Assembly: GCA_028826165.1 (NCBI GenBank)
Contig: JAPDFW010000071.1
Location: forward strand, 124,001 to 188,000
Length of the DNA: 64,000 nucleotides
Reading direction: 5' to 3'
Source of the DNA: Anaeramoeba ignava
Lineage: Eukaryota > Metamonada > Anaeramoebidae
Of the stretch, positions 1 to 9,400 are shown in pieces; the first letter of the stretch is position 1; every line of letters starts with the position of its first letter. The notes below the pieces were generated by a model, which saw only the letters and a program-made list of their open reading frames with translations, was not told where the DNA came from and searched no databases. Position numbers and translations under genes: made by a program.

Positions 1-1149
1 GAATTTGATTTAAATATATTTTGACTTTGATTTTGATTTTGATTTTGATTTTGATTTTGATTTTGATTTTGACTTTGATTTTGATTTTGATTTTGATTTT
101 GATTTTGATTTTGATTTTGATTTTGATTTTGATTTGAATTAATTGGTGATTTTGAAAAAGATTTTTGAGAATTTGATTTAATTGGTGATTTATTGAATCT
201 ATTTTGATTCGAATTAATTGGTGATTTATTTGATTTTGAAAAAGATTGTTGAGAATTTGATTTAAATATATTTTGACTTTTATTTTGATTTTGATTTTGA
301 TTTTGATTTTGATTTTGATTTGAATTAATTGGTGATTTTGAAAAAGATTGTTTGAGAATTTGATTTAATTGGTGATTTATTGGATCTATTTTGATTTGAA
401 TTAATTGGTGATTTTGAAAAAGATTTTTGAGAATTTGATTTAATTGGTGAATTGAATCTATGATTTTGATTTTTGAAAAAAATTGATTTGATTTTGATTT
501 GGATTTAATTGGTGACTTATTGAATCTGATATTGATTTTGATTTTGATTTTGATTTGGATTTTGATTTTGATTTTGGTTTTGGTTTTGATTTGGATTTGA
601 ATTTGATTTAATTGGTGATTTTGATTTAAATATATTTTGATTTTGATTTTGATTTTGATTTTGATTTTGATTTTGATTTTGATTTGGTGATTTGTTCCAA
701 TAATTTCTTTCTTGATAATTCCCAAAATTTTTCTTTGATGAATCTTGATTAAAATTATGAGAAAACGAAGGTTTATTAAATTGACTTGTAATTCGCTTTT
801 TTAAATTATCACTTGTTGTTTTTGCATTTGTATCTCTATTAAGAACAACACGACCTTTTGAAACTGAGAATTTACGGTTTGGAGAAGAAGATTTATATTC
901 TGGTTCTTTTCTTTGTTGAGGAAAATTATGAAGATTTTTTTCTTGAATTTGAAAATTTTTTTTATTAGAATTATTTGAATTTTTTAAATTATTTCCAAAT
1001 TGATTTTTTGGAGATTTTTTTTCAAATTGTTTTGAAGAAGAAAAATGATTGGAATTTTTTGAAAAATTTGGAGATTTTTTATGTGTTATTGATTTTGAAT
1101 AAGATTTTTTAAGTTTATTAATTCTTTCTTTTTTTTCCAAAAGATTCAT
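1..1149 (-). CDS. KSPI / Asn-Gln repeat protein, partial and frame-broken
   Basis: I do not recognise this protein. The ATG at 1149 follows a T/A-rich leader; an upstream in-frame ATG would only add a Lys/Phe run. The first ~140 residues are basic and Ser/Asn/Lys-rich with several KSP motifs (HKKSP, EKKSP, WNKSP). From about 690 leftwards the protein becomes an (Asn-Gln)n tract encoded by a TTGATT-type hexamer. A TAA at 517-519 ends the open frame, but coding-like repeats continue in another frame to the left edge: units of the type FNKSPIKSNSQKSFSKSPI recur several times between 1 and 530. So the gene probably runs off the window and is interrupted by at least two single-base frame changes, either in the assembly or real. 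It is probably disordered, and the KSP sites could be phosphorylated (inference). It shares a 146 bp upstream region with the BTB-TLDc gene. Confidence 0.5.
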
Positions 1150-1295
1150 TTTAAATTTTTTAATTTTAATTTTTATATTTTTTTTTGTAAATAAAAAATA
1201 AAAAAAGAAAAAGAAGAAAAATGAAAATTTTTTTTTCATTTTTTTTTTCTCATTTTTTAATTATTTTTTTAATTATTTTTTTAATTATTTTTAAA
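1150..1295. promoter_or_regulatory. Divergent upstream region with TTTTTCATTTTT elements
   Basis: This 146 bp gap separates the start codons of two divergent genes. The plus-gene side carries T-runs around CAT (about 1231-1256). The minus-gene side carries the mirror pattern, A-runs around ATG (about 1208-1226 on the plus strand). The same strand-specific element lies upstream of most genes in the window, so I infer promoter or start-site function. Confidence 0.4.
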
Positions 1296-2897
1296 ATGAC
1301 AAAAATATATCAAAATTTTTCTCAACTCTCAAATGATTTAAATAAATTACTTAAAGAAGAACAAGAATATTCAGATTTTGAAATTATAGTGAATTCACCT
1401 GAAAATATTAAATCAATATTTAGATGTCATCGAGCAATATTATCATCAAGAACACAATATTTTCGCGGATTATTTCGCAGCAGAATGAAGGAATATCAAG
1501 AAGGAAAAGTAGAATTCGATAACATTTCACCTGAAATCATGTTGCAAATACTTCAGTTTATTTACAACGGAAAAATCGAAATCAATCAAGAAAATGCAAT
1601 TGAACTTCTTATTCATTCACAAAAATTATTACTATTTGATTTGGAGCTTTTTCACTATTTGGATCAATTTATCATGGACAACATTTCAGTCGAAAATGCG
1701 ATTGATATACTTAATATTTCTGTGCGCCACCACCGTACAGATCTATACCAGTTCTGCTTAGAATTTATAACAGAAAATTTTGATGAAATTCTTGATTGTG
1801 GATTTTTTTATCATCTCAAAATTACAGAATGGAACACTCTCTTGAAACGCCATGATCTCTGGGTTCAAAAGGAGATCAAGGTTTTTGAGTCTATTATTAA
1901 ATGGGCGCAATTCCACAACAATTTGACTTTTGATATCGATTGGCTTTCCGATCAAACAGACACTGAAAATGATGACAAAAAGGATGAAGTCGCAAGTAAA
2001 ATTGCAGAGAAAATGCGCGACTTGTTCCGCAACATCCGTTTCTGCGAAATGAACTCGGCAGAGATTGAGAAGATCTCGAAGATGCATTTATTGCCTTTTG
2101 ATCTTGAGCAAGATATCCAGAATTTCCACAAAATGTCACGAAATGAACAGAAAAAAATATTCATCAAAAAATACCGACAAAATCAATATCAGTATGAGAA
2201 ACAACCACAAGCACCACAACTGCAGCAATTGCAACAGAAGCTGCAGCAAGAATCACCGCAACAGCTTCTTGTGTTCCATCCCAGAATTGCATTCCGCAAG
2301 AGCAAGATCATTGCGAAGAAAAACAAGAAATTTGTTGAATTTTTAAGAAAATGGATAATTGATGATGAATTCTTTTTTTCCATGGATTTGGGCTATTCGG
2401 GAAGTCGTGACGGCTTTTCTGCAAAGGCTTTCCATGATGCGTGCGATGATAAGGGCAAATCACTTGTGCTGATCCAAACATTGGAAAACAATATTTTTGG
2501 GGGATACACTCAAGTCGGTTGGATGACCCAAAAGGAAAAATGGAATTCGATCCAAAAAAATTTGGATGGAAAGGATTTTGGTTGTATTGAAGACCCGGAT
2601 GCGTTTCTCTTTGCTCTTAAAAACCCCTATAATTATCCCCCTCAAAAGATGCATGTTAAGAAGGAGTTTAGTTCTTTTGCTATTGAGTATGATTTTGAAG
2701 GTGGTCCTTCTTTTGGAAAGGGTGTTAGGAATGATTTGTATATTAATAATGGTCTTAAAGGTGGTTATTCTTTTTTAGGGATTTGTTATGAAAAGCCTTC
2801 CGAGATTCAAAAGTTTTCGCATGATTTTCTTGCTGGTTCTCAGAATTTTCAGATACAAGAGATTGAGATTTATTTTTCTTTTCTTGATCATAAATGA
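1296..2897 (+). CDS. BTB-BACK-TLDc domain protein
   Basis: A 533-residue intronless protein. I chose the ATG at 1296 because an in-frame ATG at 1221 adds only an Ile/Phe-rich string translated from the T-rich leader. Residues ~15-125 form a BTB/POZ domain (FRCHRAILSSRTQYFRGLF, then an IYNGKIEI strand). A BACK-like helical region follows to ~270. A Gln/Pro linker lies near 300-330 and a TLDc domain occupies ~340-533 (DGFSAKAFHDACDDKGKSLV, then IFGGYTQVGW, ending QIQEIEIYFS). BTB domains often act as Cullin-3 substrate adaptors and TLDc domains are known from oxidation-resistance proteins; no catalytic function is implied. A paralogue lies at 53436-54926. The middle of the gene has more G/C at third positions than its ends. 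Stop is TGA. Domain calls are firm; the cellular role is unknown. Confidence 0.88.
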   Translation: MTKIYQNFSQLSNDLNKLLKEEQEYSDFEIIVNSPENIKSIFRCHRAILSSRTQYFRGLFRSRMKEYQEGKVEFDNISPEIMLQILQFIYNGKIEINQENAIELLIHSQKLLLFDLELFHYLDQFIMDNISVENAIDILNISVRHHRTDLYQFCLEFITENFDEILDCGFFYHLKITEWNTLLKRHDLWVQKEIKVFESIIKWAQFHNNLTFDIDWLSDQTDTENDDKKDEVASKIAEKMRDLFRNIRFCEMNSAEIEKISKMHLLPFDLEQDIQNFHKMSRNEQKKIFIKKYRQNQYQYEKQPQAPQLQQLQQKLQQESPQQLLVFHPRIAFRKSKIIAKKNKKFVEFLRKWIIDDEFFFSMDLGYSGSRDGFSAKAFHDACDDKGKSLVLIQTLENNIFGGYTQVGWMTQKEKWNSIQKNLDGKDFGCIEDPDAFLFALKNPYNYPPQKMHVKKEFSSFAIEYDFEGGPSFGKGVRNDLYINNGLKGGYSFLGICYEKPSEIQKFSHDFLAGSQNFQIQEIEIYFSFLDHK

Positions 2898-2944
2898 TTT
2901 TTATTTTTATTTTTATTTCTAAAATGAAATAAAAAATAATTTGG

Positions 2945-4432
2945 ATATTGATTTAAATATTTGATTTAAATATTAATTTAAATATTTGATTTAAATATTT
3001 AATTTAAATATTTTGGATTTAAATATTTGATTTAAATAATTGATTTAAATATTTGATTTAAATATTTGATTTAAATATTTGATTTAAATATTTGATTTAA
3101 ATTTATTTAATTTAAATATTTTGATTTAAATATATTGATTTAAAAATTTAATTTAAATAATTTGATTTAAAATATTTGATTTAAATATTTTGATTTAAAT
3201 ATTTGATTTAAATATTTGATTTAAATATTTGATTTAAATAATTGATTTAAATAAATTGATTTAAATATTTGATTTAAATATTTGATTTAAATAATTGATT
3301 TTAAAATATTTGATTTAAATATTGATTTAAATATTTGATTTAAATATTTGGATTTAAATATTTTGATTTTAAATATTTTGATTTAAATATTTGATTTAAT
3401 TATTAGATTTAAAATTGATTTAAATATTTGATTTAAATAATTGATTTAAATATTTGATTTAAAATATTTGATTTAAATAAATTGATTTAAATAATTGATT
3501 TAAAATATTTGGATTTAAATAATTGATTTAAATATTTGATTTAAATATTTGATTTAAAATATTTTGATTTAAATATTTGATTTAAATATTTGATTTTAAA
3601 TAATTGATTTAAATAGATAGTGATTTAAATATTTGATTTAAATATTTGATTTAAATATTTGATTTAAAAATAAATTGATTTAAATATTTGATTTAAATAT
3701 TTGATTTTAAATATTTGATTTAAATAATTGATTTAAATATTTGATTTAAATTTAAAAATATTTAAATTTAAATATTTGATTTTAAATATTTTGATTTAAA
3801 TATTTGATTTAAATATTTGATTTAAATATTGATTTAAATATTTTGATTTAAATATTTGATTTAAATAATTGATTTAAATATTTGATTTAAATATTTAATT
3901 TAAATATTTGATTTAAATATTTTTGATTTAAATATTTTTGATTTAAATATTGATTTAAATATTTGATTTAAATATTTGATTTAAATAATTGATTTAAATA
4001 TTTGATTTAAATATTTGATTTAAATATTTGATTTAAATAATTGATTTAAATAATTAATTTAAATATTTGATTTAAATATTTGATTTAAATATTTGATTTA
4101 AATAATTGATTTAAATATATTTGATTTTTTAATTTAAATTTGATTTAAATATTTTTGATTTAAATATTTGATTTAAATAATTGATTTAAATATTTGATTT
4201 GAATAATTGATTTAAATATTAGATTTAAATATTTAATTTAAATATTAGATTTAAATAATTGATTTAAATATTTGATTTAAATATTTGATTTAAATATTTG
4301 ATTTAAATATTTGATTTAAATAATTGATTTAAATATTTGATTTAAATATTTATGATTTAAATATTAGATTTAAATATTTGATTTAAATATTTGATTTAAA
4401 TAATTGATTTAAATAATTAATTTAAATAATTG
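2945..4432. repeat. GATTTAAATATTT-type minisatellite array
   Basis: About 1.5 kb of imperfect 12-15 bp units built on GATTTAAAT followed by ATTT, AATT or similar. No open frame of note and no promoter-like T-runs lie inside it. It fills the gap between the BTB-TLDc gene and the FG-GAP gene, the largest intergenic space in the window. The many TTTAAA palindromes make it very AT-rich and easily melted. Confidence 0.9.
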
Positions 4433-4557
4433 ATTTTTTGGTTTAGAATTAAAATTTGTGTTGTTTTTTTTTTAAATATATTTTTTTTCCTTTTTTTCAT
4501 TTTTTCATTTTTTTATTTTTTATTTTTAAAATTTTTTTTTGCTTTTTCAAAAAAAAA

Positions 4558-5844
4558 ATGAGAATAACACAAAAATTATTAGCAATTACACTTATACTAG
4601 TAGTAATCAAATGTAACTGGGAAGGATATCCACGAACATTTGCATCTGACGCAACAAGCGAATCACAATATGGAGTAAGTGTATCAGTAAGCGAAGGGAA
4701 CCTATTTGTAGGAGCACCAACACACAGTTTCGGAGCGAGCAAAACAGGAACAGGATATGTATATGAATTTGATTACGAAAACGGATGGGAATACAATACA
4801 TTAATTAGCGGCACTGGGGGAGACTACAGTGAATTTGGAAAGAGCGTATCAGTTTACTCAATAAATGCTTTTATAGGAGAACCTTATCGCACAGGGGGAG
4901 CAACAGAGAGCGGGATGGTTACTGCGTATTACAAGAGCGGAACCGCATGGTATCTTCGGCAAACTATTAATCCACCTTCAGCAATAGTTGGTGGAAATTT
5001 TGGATCTTCCGTTGGAATGTCAACTTCTTACGGCGTTGTTGGCGCTCCTGGAAATAATACAAACGGAAACCGCTCGGGTTCGGCTCAGGTCTATAAACTT
5101 TACGGCGCTTCTTGGATTTGGACTTCTTCCCTCATTGGAGATGACACGACCGTTGGTGATGAATTTGGTTCTGCAGTTGCTATTTTTGACCCTTATATCG
5201 CTGTTGGCGCTCCATACCATAATACAGTCGGTACTGCGAGTGGATACGTCTATATCTTTACTAGATCTGTGGAAGTTTGGTCGCAAACTGCAAAGCTCTC
5301 TCCCTCAAATTTAGCCGCGTTTGATAAATTTGGTTCATCTCTTTCTATGTACAATAACCTCCTCTTAATCGGCGCTCCAAATCATAATTCAAGTGCTTCC
5401 GCAGCGGGTTCTGCTTATCTTTTCACTCGCTCCGTTACTTGGTCTCAAACTTCGGAAATTGTTCCGAATTCTCTTTCTGCCGGATCTCGTTTTGGTTCTT
5501 CTGTCTCAATTTCTGGCAACTTTCTCGTTATTGGCGCTCCTGGTTTTTCTGATTATGCTTCTTCTTCAGGTGCTGCGTTTTTGTTTGAATACAGATCTTC
5601 TAATTGGCAACTCGCCCAAACTCTTCTTCCTCATACTTATACAAGTTTCCTTTATTTTGGTAGTTCAGTTTCTCTTGATGGTGGTCAAGTTGTTGTAGGT
5701 TGTTTTGGTGACCCTAGTAATGGTACTCAAGCTGGTTCTATTTATACTTGGAATTATGTTTTCCAATTCCCTCAACTCGGTTATTCTAATCATCTTTATT
5801 TCTCTTTTGTTCTTTTCTTTCTTTTATTTTTTACTTTTTTTTAA
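4558..5844 (+). CDS. Secreted seven-repeat FG-GAP beta-propeller protein
   Basis: A 428-residue protein starting at 4558. The upstream in-frame ATG at 4456 would add a Phe-rich run and block the signal peptide. Residues 1-~19 are a signal peptide (LLAITLILVVI core). Seven FG-GAP-like repeats follow, pairing an FGxSVS strand with VGAP: about 38-55, 93-109, 148-164, 203-219, 258-274, 312-328 and 367-384. Seven repeats match the seven-bladed propeller of integrin alpha heads. The last repeat ends VGCF instead of VGAP. The C-terminal ~18 residues are hydrophobic with no charged tail, fitting a membrane anchor or GPI-attachment signal (inference). It is likely a cell-surface ligand-binding protein. 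Codon use drifts strongly from A-ending to T-ending codons along the gene. There are no introns. Confidence 0.87.
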   Translation: MRITQKLLAITLILVVIKCNWEGYPRTFASDATSESQYGVSVSVSEGNLFVGAPTHSFGASKTGTGYVYEFDYENGWEYNTLISGTGGDYSEFGKSVSVYSINAFIGEPYRTGGATESGMVTAYYKSGTAWYLRQTINPPSAIVGGNFGSSVGMSTSYGVVGAPGNNTNGNRSGSAQVYKLYGASWIWTSSLIGDDTTVGDEFGSAVAIFDPYIAVGAPYHNTVGTASGYVYIFTRSVEVWSQTAKLSPSNLAAFDKFGSSLSMYNNLLLIGAPNHNSSASAAGSAYLFTRSVTWSQTSEIVPNSLSAGSRFGSSVSISGNFLVIGAPGFSDYASSSGAAFLFEYRSSNWQLAQTLLPHTYTSFLYFGSSVSLDGGQVVVGCFGDPSNGTQAGSIYTWNYVFQFPQLGYSNHLYFSFVLFFLLFFTFF

Positions 5845-6471
5845 TTTGATTTTTTTTTTTTGGAACCAAATTCAAATTCAAATCCAAAATTTAATTAAAA
5901 TTTAATTCAAATCCAAAATTAAATTAAAATCTAATTCAAATCCAAATCAAAAATTTAATTCAAATTCAAATTCAAATTCAAATTCAAAATTTAATTAAAA
6001 TTTAATTAAAATCTAATTCAAATCCAAAATTAAATCAAAATTTAATTCAAATCCAAATCAAAATTAAATTAAAATCCAAATCAAAAATTAAATCAAAAAA
6101 AAGTGGAATAAAAAATTTTTTACTTTTTGTTTTTGTTTTTATTTTTGATTCAAAAAAAAATTGAAATAAAATTGTTTTCTTTTTTGATTTTGATTTTGAT
6201 TTTGATTTTGTTTTTGATTTTGTTTTTGATTTCTTTTTTGATTTTGTTTTTGATTTTGATTTTGATTTTGATTTTGATTTTGATTTTGATTTTGTTTTGA
6301 TTTTGATTTTGATTTTGTTTTTGATTTCTTTTTTGATTTTGATTTTGATTTTGATTTCTTTTTTGATTTTGTTTTTGATTTTAATTTTGATTTTGATTTT
6401 GATTTTTGATTTTGATTTTGTTTTTGATTTTTATTTCGTTTTCGTTTTCGTTTTTGTTTTCGTTTTCGTTT
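5845..6471. repeat. Intergenic AT repeats between convergent genes
   Basis: Between the 3' ends of the FG-GAP gene and the RNF213-like gene. 5870-6100 is made of AATTCAAATCCAAAATTAA-like units. 6180-6440 is mostly the GATTTT hexamer with GTTTTT variants. No conserved coding frame is seen; the Ile/Leu/Phe frames here are repeat translations. Confidence 0.75.
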
Positions 6472-9400
6472 TTAAATCTTCTTCAAACAACTCTCAAAAT
6501 ACTTATAAGCTTCAACACAATTCTTATTGTAAATCTCAGGAGGAAAATACTCTTGAATATCTTCAGAAAGAGCTTCCTCTTCCTTAATCTGAACAAAAAT
6601 TATCAAAGCTTGTTTCAAGCTTTTATCTGGCAAAATATTATTATCATCAATCTCTTTAATAAATTCATACCAAAATTTAAGCAAATGAGTCGACTTGAAT
6701 TTCGCACAACAATTCTCAATTTCCTTCTTTTGAACAGTGTTTAATCCACTTTTGAATTTTTCTGGAGCTTTATCAATAGGACTTAATGATAACTCCTTTA
6801 TTTTGTTCTTCAAAAAATCAATATGTTTCAATTTAGGATATATTTTGAAATGCGGACATTCCACAAAAACATCTTCAAATTGACTATTCTTCAAAACTCC
6901 ATTCAAAAAATCATAAATAGTCATTTCAAATATCATTTCTTTCTCGGTTTCTAAACTTTCTTTTTGCAAAGAAGCTGAAACATGATCAATTAGAATAGAC
7001 ACCATTTGAACACGTAATTTTTCTTCTAATTCTTCTTGAACTACCTTCCATTCCCTTTCAATCATCTCTTCTTGATGTATTTCAGCACGTTTCTCAACTT
7101 CTTCCATATCAGAATAAATAAAAGAAGGGATTTTTTCACTTAATTTTCCCACAGAAAACTTCAAGTCTAAAATAATCAATCTCGAAAATCTTTCAATCAA
7201 AATCAATGATCCTCTGTTAATAATTTGTTGATTCAAAAATTCTTCAAATTTTCTTTCATCAATTCCAAAAATGGGTATTTTCTCAATCCTTTCAAACGGG
7301 ATTGGCAATGAAATTTGATATTCTTTCAAATCAGATCCCAAATACTCTTCATTCCCGAAATTCTGTTTGTAAATATCCTCAATTTCGCTCAGTAATTTAT
7401 TGTTCAAAAAAATTGCATTTTCAACTTGAATTTTCACAAACAAATTTTCCTTCTCATTTCCAGGTAAACAATAACATATTTTTTTCTGTTCATCCAATTC
7501 AAATTTCTCCATCTCTTCAGATAAAAAGTTCTTTTGGATTAGCCATCGTGAATACTCCCAGTTTAAGTTCCAGAATTTCTGGAAATCGTTATAAACATCT
7601 TCCAAATTTTCTTTTTTAAATGTTTCTTTGTTTTCTCTGATAAAATCACCCAAGATCATTGATTTCGACTCTTCTTGACTAATTTTGCCGTTGAATTTTT
7701 GGATTAGCACACTTTCAAAAAGCAAAAACCTGCGGAACAAACGAAGAATCTTCAACTCATTCAGGTTTTTCATAATAAAATGTGTAAACGCAATTGTTTT
7801 TTGTGTCTGCATTTCTTGGAGTGAAAATATAAGGTTTGTCAACTTGAATATTCCTTTACTTTCGAAATGAAGAAACATCCAGTTTCTCTCTCGTAAATGC
7901 TTTTTGCAGATTCTGAGTAGATCTTGGTTTGTTACTGTAGAATTACGTATTTCATAAACCCATTTATCTTTTTTTTCTTTGATACAACTTGATATTTGAT
8001 TTTCAAATGAGTCGCGAATTTCTCTTTTTGCAAAATTGGCAAAAATGCTAAAATCGATCGAGAAGGAGTTATTTTTGTATCTCTTTTGGATCACTGATAC
8101 AACTCGATGGAAAAACAAGATCGCAAATTCAAAAGGAAGATCAAGCAATCGAGACAAAACCTTCAAATCCTTCTGGACATGTCTTAATAAAAACAAAAGC
8201 AGCTGGTCTTTTGAATTCATTTGGAAAAACATATTGTTTATATTCATATTGAATTTTTTGGTAAAATGTGTGCTTTGTGTGAAATGGATCATGAATGAAT
8301 GAATAAATAATCGAAGAAATCGAAATTCAATAGGATGTAAATTTCTCACTGTGAACATTGGATTGGTATTCGGGAATTCATGTGTGGAATACGAAATCGG
8401 ATATTCAATCAATTCCCTTTTTTTTGATTCATTAACAAAATTTGATTCGCAATAATGGCATTTTGAAGAATCTTCTTTGATTTGATTGTATGACAAATGG
8501 TTGTTTTCACAAATGCGCCATTGACTATTTTCGATTAGTTCCTTGGCGTTGTATATCTCAGAGGCTCCTGGCCAATAAATATTGAACACTTTTTCATTAC
8601 TTCTTGTTTTGCTCTCAGAAAGACATTCCGAAATTGTGAAAAATGGTTCAATTTTATGTTCTGTCTCAAAAATAACTGATGATGAATGCAAAACCATTTC
8701 ATAGATATCGATGTCTTTCACTGATTCTTTAATTGCCCGATATTCATTTACTGATTGATCGAAATATTCTGAATAGTTATCCTGGAGCTTTTCGGGAATC
8801 CCATCAATTAAATCATGTTCCCGATAATATTTGAACAATTCGCAATTATTTATGAATTTTTTCAATAATGGATTTTCTTTTGTCATTCTTTTGAATTTTT
8901 TGATTGCTGGGATTCTTAATAAATGGTTTTTCTTGATAATTTTCTTGATGTCTTTGAGTCCCTTTTTTTTGTAGGCATCTTCGAAAATGTAAGAAATCCA
9001 TGGATTTATATTTTTTTGGTTAATATCCCAATATTCATAAATTTGTGTAGGTTTTTGTTTGATTTCTTTTCTTTTTTCTGCAATTTGGATAATTTTTTGA
9101 ATTGTAATTGGAAGGTTTATTTGAAAGTTTTTTTCTTTTTCTAAATTATTTTCTTCTAATTTTTCTGTTTGAATAGGTTTATACTGAGACTCTTTTTGTA
9201 ATTTCTGATTATCCTTATTATCATTATCATTTTTTGATTTGTTTGTATTTTTATGTTTATGTTTTCTTTTTGGTTTTTCATCATCACTATCATTTTCATC
9301 ATTTTCATCATTATAATCATTATCATCATTATCATCATTTTCATCATTTTCATCATTATCTTTTTTTGATTTATTTTTATGTTTATGTTTATGTTTATGT

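Noticed and set aside
1758-2778. Several overlapping frames on both strands within the BTB-TLDc gene
   Set aside because: Shadows of a GC-richer coding region; none has protein family features.
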